Below, piece after piece: positions 1-7,461 of a stretch of DNA of 14,832 nt; the stretch's first letter is position 1; each line of letters starts with the position of its first letter. A model generated the notes under the pieces. It had not been told where the DNA came from and made no database searches. It was given only the letters and a program-made list of their open reading frames with translations. The DNA comes from Bacteroidota bacterium (GTDB taxonomy: Bacteria > Bacteroidota > Bacteroidia > Bacteroidales > Paludibacteraceae): contig JAKLIM010000048.1 of assembly GCA_022709605.1 (NCBI GenBank), positions 1-14,832 on the forward strand, written 5' to 3'. Position numbers and translations under genes: made by a program.

Positions 1-11
1 ACCTATTGAAG

Positions 12-43
12 CGCGAGACTTTGTGAAAAGTCTCGCGTTTTTT
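12..43 (+). terminator. rho-independent terminator of an upstream plus-strand gene
   Basis: Bases 12-22 (CGCGAGACTTT) pair perfectly with 27-37 around a GTGA loop (a GNRA-type tetraloop), and six T follow at 38-43. The T-run lies only on the plus-strand 3' side, so this ends a plus-strand transcript entering from left of the window. A TGA at 7-9 could be that gene's stop codon, but the gene itself is not visible. The hairpin also faces the end of the minus-strand operon finishing at 93, but lacks a T-run in that direction. Confidence 0.85.
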
Positions 44-92
44 ATGTCATAAAAATGGAGATTTACACAAAAATTTCAGGTTTTTTGATTTA

Positions 93-620
93 TTAAACCG
101 AATAAATCTGAAAGTATGATGTTTTATCATCAAGGGCCGAATTAATTTTTTTCCAAAGTATTAATCTTGTTACTTCAGCTAATTTTATACCCTTTGTACT
201 GTCGAGTACTAAACCCGGATAAAATGTACAACCAGCAATAATTTCATAAATAGTTAAATTGGAAAGTAACTGTTTTTTTTCTTTTAATATCATGTTAATC
301 ACATCTATATCAATGGAATTAAAATCAATTATTAGCGGTTTGGATTGTTTTATTATTTTCGAATCTATAATATTATTACGCAAGTTAACGTATTGGTAAT
401 CAAAAAGATCATAAATGATATTCTGATTCATATTAATGGCCATTGACTTTATTTCGGAACTGATTATTCCATCGTAATACATGGTGTTCGACGTTTCAGC
501 AATTTGATTTTCAAGGTCAATTAAGTTGGTAATTTTATTTTGATTGTTCTGTTCTATAACAGTATTCCGCAAAATAATGTCGGGCGAACAAAATATCTGT
601 TGACTGAGAACGCGCTTCAT
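93..620 (-). CDS. short amidohydrolase-like protein lacking the catalytic barrel; function unknown
   Basis: A 175-residue protein with no signal peptide or membrane segment. It is very rich in Ile and Asn and AT-rich compared with its neighbours. The first ~55 residues (MKRVLSQQIF..., then YYDGIISSEI near 48-57) resemble the N-terminal strand segment of Bacteroidetes amidohydrolases of the aminodeoxyfutalosine/SAH deaminase type, where a 'FYNGIIxPGF' stretch precedes the metal-binding HxH. Residues ~120-155 (LTIYEIIAG, then YPGLVLDS...VTRLI) resemble the C-terminal 'KPGLVLI...RLI' strands. What would lie between, the TIM barrel with its metal histidines, is absent, so it cannot be an active hydrolase of that family. 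This relationship is inferred from recalled family patterns, not from an alignment. The ATG overlaps the TGA of the DUF4296 gene by one base (TGATG), so it is translationally coupled as the last gene of the lspA operon. It could instead be an unrelated small protein. Confidence 0.75.
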   Translation of the reverse strand: MKRVLSQQIFCSPDIILRNTVIEQNNQNKITNLIDLENQIAETSNTMYYDGIISSEIKSMAINMNQNIIYDLFDYQYVNLRNNIIDSKIIKQSKPLIIDFNSIDIDVINMILKEKKQLLSNLTIYEIIAGCTFYPGLVLDSTKGIKLAEVTRLILWKKINSALDDKTSYFQIYSV

Positions 621-1531
621 CAGATGTTAGGTTTCTTTCCGGTTTTTGCAGTTGGAATGCTTTTGGGCATGTGTGGTAGCCTGATTTTCTTCGGATCAAT
701 ATTAATATTCCCGGTTTTATTCTGCTCAATTTCCTGTTGCATTTCTTTTTGAATGACCGGACTATATTCACGAGTCAATGAAATGCTGTCGACGAATGCT
801 TTTTGAACACCTTTGTATTTTGAACTTCGGAGAATTGACCCTGACAAACTATCAATTTTTTGTTTAAAACGGGCAACCAGATGCAGGTTATATCGTCGTA
901 AAATACTATCGTTGTGTGTTGTAGTAAATACGCTATCGGTCAATCCGTTTTCATAGTGTATACGAAAAACTGCCGATTGATTGACGCAGGAATCGGATGG
1001 AGCTATCCGATGCAAGAATTTTAATTCATAAATATCCTGAGCGAAAAGATCAGTACCTTTAATTTTAAAATCGATATTATTCCGGGCAGAATCTTTAGTG
1101 AGAATGTATTTTTTGTTTTTATTCCAGATATCAATATTTTTAACGGCATTCATTACCGAATCTTCGTATGCGAGCATTTTTTGTTTATGTATGCTATCCT
1201 CCAGTTGAAGTTCTACTAAAACTTTGGAGTATATTTTTTCAAATTTCTTTGGGTTTTTTGAGTACCAAACCAACGAAGAATCGAATTCAGCCTTTGTTAT
1301 TCCGTGTTTTTTAAGCAGTGAGTTATAATAATAAATGTTTTCTCTGTCCTGTGTGGCTCCTAAACCTTTTACTTGTAGTGCACCATCCAATTTGTGCAAA
1401 TCGGTCAGGAAACGAGCCATTTTGCCCTGATTGATAATGCCATCAGGTTTGTTGTTGCACGAAATCATTACAAATAGAACGATAGTGAAACTAATTAGAA
1501 AAGGAGTAATTTTATTCCTCAGATAAAACAT
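620..1531 (-). CDS. DUF4296 family lipoprotein
   Basis: A 303-residue protein. Residues 8-24 form a hydrophobic signal sequence ending in MISC, with Cys25 as the probable lipidated residue; the lipobox is weak because Met sits at -3. Residues ~28-113 (KPDGIINQGKMARFLTDLH...) match the DUF4296 pattern common in Bacteroidetes lipoproteins, whose function is unknown. The second half (~115-270) is unassigned and carries an 'FRIHYENGLTDSVFTTT' stretch that looks beta-rich. The tail (271-303) is polar, with many Lys and Pro. The start codon lies inside the end of lspA (20-base overlap), and the stop shares a base with the next ATG, so the three genes form one operon. It is notable that a lipoprotein is cotranscribed with the peptidase that would process it. 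The next downstream Met (22) would destroy the signal peptide, so the ATG at 1531 is preferred. Confidence 0.88.
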   Translation of the reverse strand: MFYLRNKITPFLISFTIVLFVMISCNNKPDGIINQGKMARFLTDLHKLDGALQVKGLGATQDRENIYYYNSLLKKHGITKAEFDSSLVWYSKNPKKFEKIYSKVLVELQLEDSIHKQKMLAYEDSVMNAVKNIDIWNKNKKYILTKDSARNNIDFKIKGTDLFAQDIYELKFLHRIAPSDSCVNQSAVFRIHYENGLTDSVFTTTHNDSILRRYNLHLVARFKQKIDSLSGSILRSSKYKGVQKAFVDSISLTREYSPVIQKEMQQEIEQNKTGNINIDPKKIRLPHMPKSIPTAKTGKKPNI

Positions 1532-2117
1532 CTTTATTTTTTTTAGATTCTAAACTTTCATTTAAATCTTTTCTGAAGAAAATGACGATGATTGCAACTG
1601 AAATAGTTATACAGGAATCGGCTATATTAAATACCGGGCTGAAGAAAATTGTTTCACCAAAGTCGTTTCTGATTATTGGGAAATATAACATATCCACCAC
1701 TTTGCCATGAAAAAGTGTGGCATAACCTCCGTCCTCAGGGAGAAATGATGCTAAGTGTCCTAAACTATCATTGAAAATAACGCCGTAAAATACCGAATCG
1801 ATGATATTTCCGGCAGCTCCGGCCAGTAGCAGCGAAACGGCAAGAATATAACCAGTACGGAATTGCTTTTTGATAAGGGAGCGAATAAAAAATGACAGAC
1901 CAATTACGGCTACAATACGAAATAATGTGAGGAATAATTTGCCAATTATTTCCATCCCGAAAGCCATTCCGTTATTCTCAACAAAGCAAATCTTAAACCA
2001 GCTCAATACGTCAATATTTTCACCTAAAATAAAGTTTAATTTAATGTATATTTTAACGGCTTGATCGATAAATAATACAATGAATATCAGGAGTAACGAT
2101 TTTTTTGTGATGGACAT
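1512..2117 (-). CDS. lspA: lipoprotein signal peptidase (signal peptidase II)
   Basis: A 201-residue inner-membrane aspartic protease that removes signal peptides from diacylglyceryl-modified prolipoproteins. Four hydrophobic segments are visible (about 8-30, 60-80, 88-106, 164-180). Diagnostic motifs are VENNGMAFG (46-54), AGNIIDSVFYG (102-112) with the first catalytic Asp107, and FNIADSCI (163-170) with the second catalytic Asp167. A loop of about 25 residues (117-140, ending in GKVVDMLYFP) is inserted before the last helix; such a loop is usual in Bacteroidetes LspA and explains why it is longer than the ~165 residues of E. coli. The charged tail (181-201) is cytoplasmic. It overlaps the DUF4296 gene by 20 bases. 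The dksA-like gene upstream ends in its own terminator 58 bases before this ATG, so lspA needs a promoter or read-through; only a weak CAATTTTG box lies just before the start. Confidence 0.97.
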   Translation of the reverse strand: MSITKKSLLLIFIVLFIDQAVKIYIKLNFILGENIDVLSWFKICFVENNGMAFGMEIIGKLFLTLFRIVAVIGLSFFIRSLIKKQFRTGYILAVSLLLAGAAGNIIDSVFYGVIFNDSLGHLASFLPEDGGYATLFHGKVVDMLYFPIIRNDFGETIFFSPVFNIADSCITISVAIIVIFFRKDLNESLESKKNKDVLSEE

Positions 2118-2174
2118 TTTAGTGCAAAATTGATGAATAATTTAACGAAAATTACAGGGGGTTAAAAATAAGAA

Positions 2175-2207
2175 ATTCGGCAACAGTAAATTGCCCTGTT
2201 GCCGAAT
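2175..2207 (-). terminator. terminator after the dksA-like gene
   Basis: A 12-bp perfect stem pairs 2175-2186 with 2196-2207 around a 9-base loop. On the minus strand the hairpin is followed by a T-rich stretch (TTTCTTATTTTT). It lies 20 bases after the stop codon of the dksA-like gene, so it should end or attenuate the ileS/dksA transcript before lspA. Confidence 0.75.
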
Positions 2208-2226
2208 CTGTATTTTCAAAACGTAT

Positions 2227-2604
2227 TTATTTTTGGTCGTTTTTAGCTTCAATACTTAATGTGGCATGAGGCACAGCGCGTAAACGTTCTTTAGGAATCA
2301 ATTTGCCTGTTTCGCGACATATTCCATACGTTTTATTCTCGATGCGAACCAATGCAGCCTGCAAGTGTTGAATAAATTTTATCTGGCGTTGAGCCAATCG
2401 TCCGGACTCTTCTTTCGAAAGAGTTGCTGCACCTTCTTCCAAAACCTTGAAAGTAGGAGAGGTGTCCATAACATCATTTCCATCAAGGTTGGTTATACCA
2501 TTGCGCAATAACTCATAATCCTTTTGTGCTTTTTCAAGTTTTTCGAGAATAATTTCACGAAATTCTGCTAATTCAGCATCATTGTATCTTGTTTTTTCCG
2601 ACAT
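2227..2604 (-). CDS. DksA/TraR family transcriptional regulator, zinc finger degenerate
   Basis: A 125-residue protein of the DksA/TraR type, which acts in the secondary channel of RNA polymerase, often together with ppGpp. The N-terminal two thirds (about 5-90) are a predicted coiled coil with many Glu, Leu and Lys; a DTSP motif at 47-50 sits where the coiled-coil tip acidic residues would be expected. The C-terminal finger reads YGICRETGKLIPKERLRAVPHATLSIEA (the pieces are 93-101 and 102-120). The four zinc cysteines of classical DksA correspond here to C96, T99, S117 and A120, so only one ligand is left and zinc binding in the usual way is unlikely. The fold signature 'RLRAVPHATLSIEA' is otherwise intact. 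It is on the same strand as ileS with 137 bases between them, and is followed by a hairpin terminator. Not necessarily the functional equivalent of E. coli dksA, so no symbol is given. Confidence 0.92.
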   Translation of the reverse strand: MSEKTRYNDAELAEFREIILEKLEKAQKDYELLRNGITNLDGNDVMDTSPTFKVLEEGAATLSKEESGRLAQRQIKFIQHLQAALVRIENKTYGICRETGKLIPKERLRAVPHATLSIEAKNDQK

Positions 2605-2683
2605 AGTTGTATTTTTTTTAAAGATTAATAAGTCAATTTGCTTTGTGCAATTATAGTTTAAACCACATTAACAAAATTGACTG

Positions 2684-2691
2684 CGAAAATA
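2684..2691 (-). promoter_or_regulatory. possible -7 box for the dksA-like gene
   Basis: On the minus strand TATTTTCG is one mismatch from the Bacteroidetes -7 consensus TAnnTTTG and is followed by CAG, as often seen. A TTGG lies 19 bases upstream at the -33 position. Read-through from ileS, which shows no terminator hairpin, is an alternative. Weak prediction. Confidence 0.3.
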
Positions 2692-2741
2692 AGAAAATTG
2701 TTTCAGTTAACCAATTATTTTACTGTTTATTTAGTATTTGT

Positions 2742-5700
2742 TTAATTTGCTTTTTCAATTGATATTTTTACTGTATAATCCTCAAAATCAAGTTCAGTAA
2801 AATCGCTTAAACTATCCACCAAAATAACAGCGTTTGCTAATGTTTGGGACGCAATGTAAACTGAAAATTCATTCACGGCCTCACTAATTTCAGCCCGACT
2901 TTCAATTTCAACCGATATTTTGTCCACAATTTCATAACCGTTCGATTTACGTATATTTTGAATCCGGTTTACCAATTCACGGGCAATGCCTTCGCGTAAT
3001 AAATTTTCGGTAACAGTTATGTCAAGAGCTACGGTTAATTTGCCTTCGTTTGCTACCAACCAGCCCGGCATATCTTCCGTAATTATTTCAACATCCTCGG
3101 TTGTAAGCTCAACGTTGCCCGTTGCTAATTCAATTATGTATGTCCCGTTTTTCTCGATTTCAGCAATTTCCTGATTCCCAAATGAGTTCATAGCCAGTGC
3201 TATTTCCTTCATTTGTTTACCGTATTTCTTTCCCAATGTTTTGAAATTTGGTTTGATTTTTTTTACCAGATTTTCCATGTCATTTTCAGCCGGAATCACT
3301 TCAAGTTGCTTAACATTGACTTCTGCTTTTACCAAATCTGCTATGTAAATCAACTGGTTAAAAGTTAGCTCATCGGGCGCCGGTATAACAGCTTTTGTTA
3401 ATGGTTGACGTACTTTCTTATCTGCTTTGCGACGTAATGCAAGAATCATCGACGACGCTTGTTGAGCTAACTGCATACATTCTTCCAGATTGGTGTCAAT
3501 TAGTTCTTCGTTGTACGAAGGGAAATCGGCTAAATGTACTGATTCATTTTTGTCTTTTCCGGTCACTACATTCAAATCGAGAAACAACTGATCGGAAAAG
3601 AAAGGAGCAATCGGTGCCATTAATCGGGCAACAGTCTCCAAACAAGTATACAAAGTCTGGTAAGCCGAAATTTTATCTTCGTTGTATTCGCCACCCCAAT
3701 ATCTTTTGCGATTAAGCCTTACATACCAGTTACTCAGGTTTTCGCCTACAAAGTCCGATATTGCACGTCCTGCACGGGTTGGTTCATACGTTTCGTAATA
3801 CGAAGTTACGTCCTTTACCAATGTGTTTAACAATGAAATAATCCATCGGTCAATTTCGGGTCGTTTTTCAATTGGGATTTCGGTTTCGGCAAAAGTGAAT
3901 TTATCCACATTGGCGTAAAGCGAAAAAAATGAATAGGTGTTATAAAGTGTACCAAAAAATTTACGTCGTACTTCTTCAACTCCTTCAATGTCAAATTTCA
4001 AATTGTCCCAAGGCGAAGCATTGGTCATCATGTACCAGCGAAGTGGATCGGAACCGTATTTCTCAATTGCAGAGAATGGATCGACACCATTTCCAAGGCG
4101 TTTTGACATTTTATTGCCATTTTTGTCGAGCACTAACCCGTTTGAAATCACACTTTTGAAAGCAACTGAACCCCGAATCATGGTGCTAATCGCATGCAAA
4201 GTAAAGAACCAACCGCGTGTCTGATCAACGCCTTCCGAAATAAAGTCGGCAGGGTAGAAGTCGCCCGAATCTACCAGATTTGAATTTTCAAACGGGTAAT
4301 GTAATTGAGCAAAAGGCATTGCACCTGAATCGAACCAAACATCAATCAGATCAAGTTCGCGTTTCATTGGTTTTCCATTGGCTGAAATCAGGATAATATT
4401 GTCAACATACGGGCGATGTAAATCAATATTCTTAACAGCATAATTTTCAGCAGAATATTCTCCTACTTTAAAATTTTTATATGGATTTTCGGTCATAAAT
4501 CCAGCTGCAATTGATTTCTCAATTTCTGTGATGAGTTCTTCGACCGAACCGATGCATATTTCTTCAGTTCCATCATCGGTTCGCCAAATAGGAAGCGGAG
4601 TTCCCCAATAGCGGCTTCGTGATAAATTCCAATCCTGTAAATTTTCAAGCCATTTGCCAAACCTGCCTGTTCCTGTTGATTGAGGTTTCCAATTGATGGT
4701 ATCGTTCAAAGCCATCATCTCTTCACGACATGCCGTTGATTTTATAAACCAACTATCTAAAGGATAATACAATACCGGTTTGTCAGTTCGCCAGCAATGC
4801 GGATAGCTATGTATATGTTTTTCAATTTTAAAAGCCAGACCTTGTTGTTTCAACATCACACAAATATCAATATCAAGTGTTGTTTCGCTGTCTTTTAATT
4901 TTTCATCGTAAGCATTTTTCACATAACTTCCTGCGAATTGTGAATACAATTCTGTATTTACTTTCGTAGTAACAAACTCAGGATCCAGATCTTCAATTTT
5001 ATAGAATTTTCCGTTTCGGTCAACCATGGGTTGGCGGTTACCTTCTTTATCTGTTACCATCAAAGGTGGAACGCCATTTTGTTTAGCCACACGGTCGTCA
5101 TCAGCCCCAAATGTAGGAGCAATGTGAACGATACCTGTACCATCCTCAGTAGTTACGAAATCGCCGGTAATTACCCGGAAGGCGTTGTTACCCGGATTTA
5201 CCCAGGGTATAAGTTGCTCGTATTCAAGACCGGAAAGCTCCGAACCTTTGCAATTTCCTATAATCTCATATTCGTTTTTCCCCATTACTGCACTTAGCAA
5301 GTTCTCAGCAAGAATAAGATTGCATTCTTGTTTAGTATAAGGGTTACTGGTTTTTATCAGTACATATTCAATATTTGGACCAACACAAAGGGCAGTATTT
5401 GATGGCAAAGTCCAGGGAGTAGTAGTCCATGCGAGAAAATACACCTCTCCCTGACCCTCCCCAAAGGTGAGGGGAAATGCGTTAAATATCTTTTTTATAT
5501 GCTCGAAATTTCGTTCTCCGGCATTTTCCCCTCCTTTGGAGGGGACTAAGGGGAGGTGAAACTGAGCTACGCAGGTTGTATCTTTAACATCGCGATAGCA
5601 TCCGGGCTGGTTCAGTTCGTGGGTCGAAAGCCCGGTACCAGCTGCCGGTGAAAAAGGTTGTATGGTGTAACCTTTGTATAGTAAGTTTTTGTTGTATAGC

Positions 5701-6197
5701 TGTTTAAGTAACCACCATAGGGTTTCAATATACCGATTGTCGTAGGTAATATATGGGTCATTCATATCAACCCAATAGCCCATTTTAGTCGTTAAATCTT
5801 CCCATTCTTTTGTGTATTTCAATACATCATGTCGGCAAGCTGCATTGTATTCATCCACACTAATTTTGGAGCCAATGTCTTCTTTGGTTATGCCTAATGC
5901 TTTTTCCACACCAAGTTCCACGGGTAATCCATGTGTATCCCAACCTGCTTTACGTTTTACCTGGAAGCCCTTCATGGTTTTATAACGACAGAAAATATCC
6001 TTGATGGTGCGTCCCATTACATGATGAATTCCGGGTAAACCATTTGCAGAAGGTGGTCCTTCATAAAATACAAATGAAGTTTTTCCCTTGCGGGTTTCAA
6101 TACTTTTATGAAACACATCAAGTTCTTTCCAGCGCGACAGAATTTCTTTGTTTACGTCGGATAGATTTAGTCCGGAATATTCTTTAAATTTTTTCAT
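2742..6197 (-). CDS. ileS: isoleucyl-tRNA synthetase, eukaryote-like long form, with an in-frame insert
   Basis: A class Ia aminoacyl-tRNA synthetase that charges tRNA-Ile and edits Val-tRNA-Ile. With the ATG at 6197 (MKKFKEYSGLNLS...) it has 1151 residues. The frame stays open up to a TTG at 6212, but homologues as recalled begin at this Met, so the ATG is chosen. The HIGH-type signature is GIHH (56-59) in 'PSANGLPGIHHVMGR'. The CP1 editing domain starts around FLAWTTTPWTLPSN (from ~254). KMSKR (696-700) is the second ATP-binding motif, followed by an anticodon-binding domain with NWYVRLNRKRYW and a long C-terminal region. These features fit the eukaryote-like (type 2) IleRS of Bacteroidetes, a type often less sensitive to mupirocin. 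Residues 214-252, between TTCVAQF and YFLAW, are encoded by a palindromic repeat described separately and are not part of the family core. A Bacteroidetes promoter precedes the gene. Confidence 0.97.
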   Translation of the reverse strand: MKKFKEYSGLNLSDVNKEILSRWKELDVFHKSIETRKGKTSFVFYEGPPSANGLPGIHHVMGRTIKDIFCRYKTMKGFQVKRKAGWDTHGLPVELGVEKALGITKEDIGSKISVDEYNAACRHDVLKYTKEWEDLTTKMGYWVDMNDPYITYDNRYIETLWWLLKQLYNKNLLYKGYTIQPFSPAAGTGLSTHELNQPGCYRDVKDTTCVAQFHLPLVPSKGGENAGERNFEHIKKIFNAFPLTFGEGQGEVYFLAWTTTPWTLPSNTALCVGPNIEYVLIKTSNPYTKQECNLILAENLLSAVMGKNEYEIIGNCKGSELSGLEYEQLIPWVNPGNNAFRVITGDFVTTEDGTGIVHIAPTFGADDDRVAKQNGVPPLMVTDKEGNRQPMVDRNGKFYKIEDLDPEFVTTKVNTELYSQFAGSYVKNAYDEKLKDSETTLDIDICVMLKQQGLAFKIEKHIHSYPHCWRTDKPVLYYPLDSWFIKSTACREEMMALNDTINWKPQSTGTGRFGKWLENLQDWNLSRSRYWGTPLPIWRTDDGTEEICIGSVEELITEIEKSIAAGFMTENPYKNFKVGEYSAENYAVKNIDLHRPYVDNIILISANGKPMKRELDLIDVWFDSGAMPFAQLHYPFENSNLVDSGDFYPADFISEGVDQTRGWFFTLHAISTMIRGSVAFKSVISNGLVLDKNGNKMSKRLGNGVDPFSAIEKYGSDPLRWYMMTNASPWDNLKFDIEGVEEVRRKFFGTLYNTYSFFSLYANVDKFTFAETEIPIEKRPEIDRWIISLLNTLVKDVTSYYETYEPTRAGRAISDFVGENLSNWYVRLNRKRYWGGEYNEDKISAYQTLYTCLETVARLMAPIAPFFSDQLFLDLNVVTGKDKNESVHLADFPSYNEELIDTNLEECMQLAQQASSMILALRRKADKKVRQPLTKAVIPAPDELTFNQLIYIADLVKAEVNVKQLEVIPAENDMENLVKKIKPNFKTLGKKYGKQMKEIALAMNSFGNQEIAEIEKNGTYIIELATGNVELTTEDVEIITEDMPGWLVANEGKLTVALDITVTENLLREGIARELVNRIQNIRKSNGYEIVDKISVEIESRAEISEAVNEFSVYIASQTLANAVILVDSLSDFTELDFEDYTVKISIEKAN
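5442..5558. repeat. in-frame palindromic element inside ileS
   Basis: A 117-base segment with two ~39-base arms (5442-5480 and 5521-5559) that are imperfect inverted repeats. Arm ends read CACCT...AGGTG, and both arms contain GGGGA/TCCCC blocks and finish in ATGC/GCAT facing the centre. The ~40-base centre (5481-5520) is AT-rich. Its G+C-rich arms differ from the surrounding gene. It adds exactly 39 codons (residues 214-252 of IleRS; fragments LPLVPSKGGE and LTFGEGQGE) without a stop codon, at the boundary of the editing domain. Peptides of the 'FGEGQGEV' kind are familiar to me from many Bacteroidetes proteins, which suggests a dispersed repeat family comparable to the Rickettsia palindromic elements; this comparison is recalled, not searched. 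No second copy is in this window and no clear target-site duplication was found. Confidence 0.8.
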
Positions 6198-6275
6198 CAA
6201 AATAGAATACAAATATTGCTTTTTTAATATAAAGAGTTGATTAGTCAGGTATTTATACCCATTAATTCAGGGGTG

Positions 6276-6310
6276 CAAAATTACTAAAAATAAATGATAT
6301 AAATATCAAA
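6276..6310 (-). promoter_or_regulatory. probable ileS promoter
   Basis: On the minus strand a perfect -7 box TAATTTTG (6283-6276, followed by CACC) has TTTG 23 bases upstream (6310-6307). The expected start of transcription near 6269 gives a leader of about 70 bases. Spacing is slightly longer than the usual 19-21. Prediction by consensus only. Confidence 0.5.
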
Positions 6311-6312
6311 AT

Positions 6313-6345
6313 AAAAAAACCGCAAACTACTAAATTTGCGGTTTT
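6313..6345 (-). terminator. terminator of the exbB-exbD operon
   Basis: An 11-bp stem (6316-6326 with 6335-6345, core CCGCAAA/TTTGCGG) has an 8-base loop. On the minus strand it is followed by a run of seven T (6319-6313, partly within the stem) and then more T-rich sequence. It lies 26 bases beyond the exbD stop codon. The T-run on the plus side is short (four T), so it works best for the minus strand. Confidence 0.8.
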
Positions 6346-6370
6346 CTAATATGATTAAAATGTTAAAAAA

Positions 6371-6841
6371 TTAACTACCTGTTTTCTTTGCAGCTGCGTA
6401 AATAATTTTCAACGCACTTGCATTTCGTAATTCTTTTTTAATATCATTCACAATTCCCATTTTGGTATCTTTATCAGCTTTGATCGAAACGGTTAACAAA
6501 GGTTGATCTTCTTCCTTCATTGCACTTCGTTCATTGATGATAAATTGTTGAAGTTCTGAAACATCAGCAAAAGCATCTCCAAGTTGAATACGGGTTTCCG
6601 ATCCGAAAGTTTTTTTCAAATCTTCCATTGGTTTACCTACGTAAATATATCTTGTTAATGATTTATTCTCAAGTTTTTCAGCTTCAGATGCCATTGGAGG
6701 CGAAACTCTAACTTTAAATGTTACTTCTTTCATGGTTGTTACAGCCATAAAAAAGAACAGGAACATGAAAATAATATCAGGTAACGATGATGTTGCTAAA
6801 GCAGGAGTTTCCCTATCTTCTTTTTTTCTAATTTGTGCCAT
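6371..6841 (-). CDS. exbD: ExbD/TolR family biopolymer transport protein (second copy)
   Basis: A 156-residue inner-membrane protein with one N-terminal transmembrane helix (about 21-39) and a periplasmic domain; with ExbB it forms the proton-driven motor that powers TonB-dependent uptake or Tol-type envelope work. The helix contains LPDIIFMFLFFFMAVTTM with Asp22, equivalent to the proton-carrying Asp of ExbD/TolR. The periplasmic part (40-156) has the usual 'ISVKADKDTKMGIVNDI'-like segment (TVSIKADKDTKMG) and ends in AAKKTGS. The ATG shares its first base with the TAA of the preceding exbD (TAATG), so the two copies are translationally coupled and probably form a heteromeric stator. It is the last gene before the terminator. 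Confidence 0.94.
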   Translation of the reverse strand: MAQIRKKEDRETPALATSSLPDIIFMFLFFFMAVTTMKEVTFKVRVSPPMASEAEKLENKSLTRYIYVGKPMEDLKKTFGSETRIQLGDAFADVSELQQFIINERSAMKEEDQPLLTVSIKADKDTKMGIVNDIKKELRNASALKIIYAAAKKTGS

Positions 6842-7428
6842 TATTTCACCCCTCCATAATTTTTTGGTTCTGCTTCCGATATTTTTTGAGGATATGCGGC
6901 TTGTATAGCTTTTTGATGAGCTTCATCCAATTCGCTATATTCTTTTCCGAATTTTGATTTAGATAATTCATTTCGTAATTCAGAGTATGCAGCTACCAAT
7001 TCGTTTTGAACTTCAATGTAAGCCTGATATTGCGTATCCACGTCATTCTGCAATGAAATTACATGTTCTTTTGTTATTTCCATTTCTCCAATTAAAGGAA
7101 TCGTAACTTTGGATTTAACAGGAAGAGTAAGTTCGTTTGCATCATTTCTGATGAATTCTTTTGTTTTTGCACGTAATTCCTTTACGCTGATTTCAGTCCC
7201 CTGTACTAACAATTGATTCTGACTATTGATTTTTACAACGAAAAGATTTCGTTTGTTAATATCAACAGGTGGAATGTCCTGATCAGGTGGAAGAGGTGGC
7301 GGGAGCCTTCTCGTCAAACCTGTGGTGGAACCCATAGATGTTGTTACAAGGAAGAAAATCAAAAGTAAGAACGCAATATCAGCCATCGAACTTGAGTTAA
7401 TCTCGCTGGTTTTTCTTTTCTTTCCCAT
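6841..7428 (-). CDS. exbD: ExbD/TolR family biopolymer transport protein (first copy)
   Basis: A 195-residue ExbD/TolR homologue. The N-terminal segment is typical: basic MGKKRKTSEI, then SSMADIAFLLLIFFLVTTSM with the conserved membrane Asp17. A proline-rich linker (LTRRLPPPLPPDQDIPP, 38-54) leads into the periplasmic domain. Compared with the second copy it carries an extra helical region (about 125-180, rich in Glu, Tyr and Gln) before the C-terminus, making it longer than the ~140 residues of classical ExbD. It starts 33 bases after the four-helix protein and overlaps the second exbD by one base. Two unlike ExbD proteins served by one ExbB are usual in Bacteroidetes clusters of this type. 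The role is inferred from family and context. Confidence 0.94.
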   Translation of the reverse strand: MGKKRKTSEINSSSMADIAFLLLIFFLVTTSMGSTTGLTRRLPPPLPPDQDIPPVDINKRNLFVVKINSQNQLLVQGTEISVKELRAKTKEFIRNDANELTLPVKSKVTIPLIGEMEITKEHVISLQNDVDTQYQAYIEVQNELVAAYSELRNELSKSKFGKEYSELDEAHQKAIQAAYPQKISEAEPKNYGGVK

Positions 7429-7461
7429 GATTAATTAATTCTAACTTAGTTTTACTCTTTT

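Noticed and set aside
3395..5297. Plus-strand frames of 76-106 codons antisense to ileS.
   Set aside because: They are opposite to a conserved essential gene and show no recognisable domain or promoter.
6198..6212. TTG start at 6212 for ileS, adding five residues.
   Set aside because: The ATG at 6197 gives the N-terminus expected for Bacteroidetes IleRS; the extra residues look like leader sequence.
6248..6259. Near-palindrome GGTATTTATACC in the ileS leader.
   Set aside because: Short, imperfect at the centre, single copy, and easily found by chance; no T-box-like features follow it.
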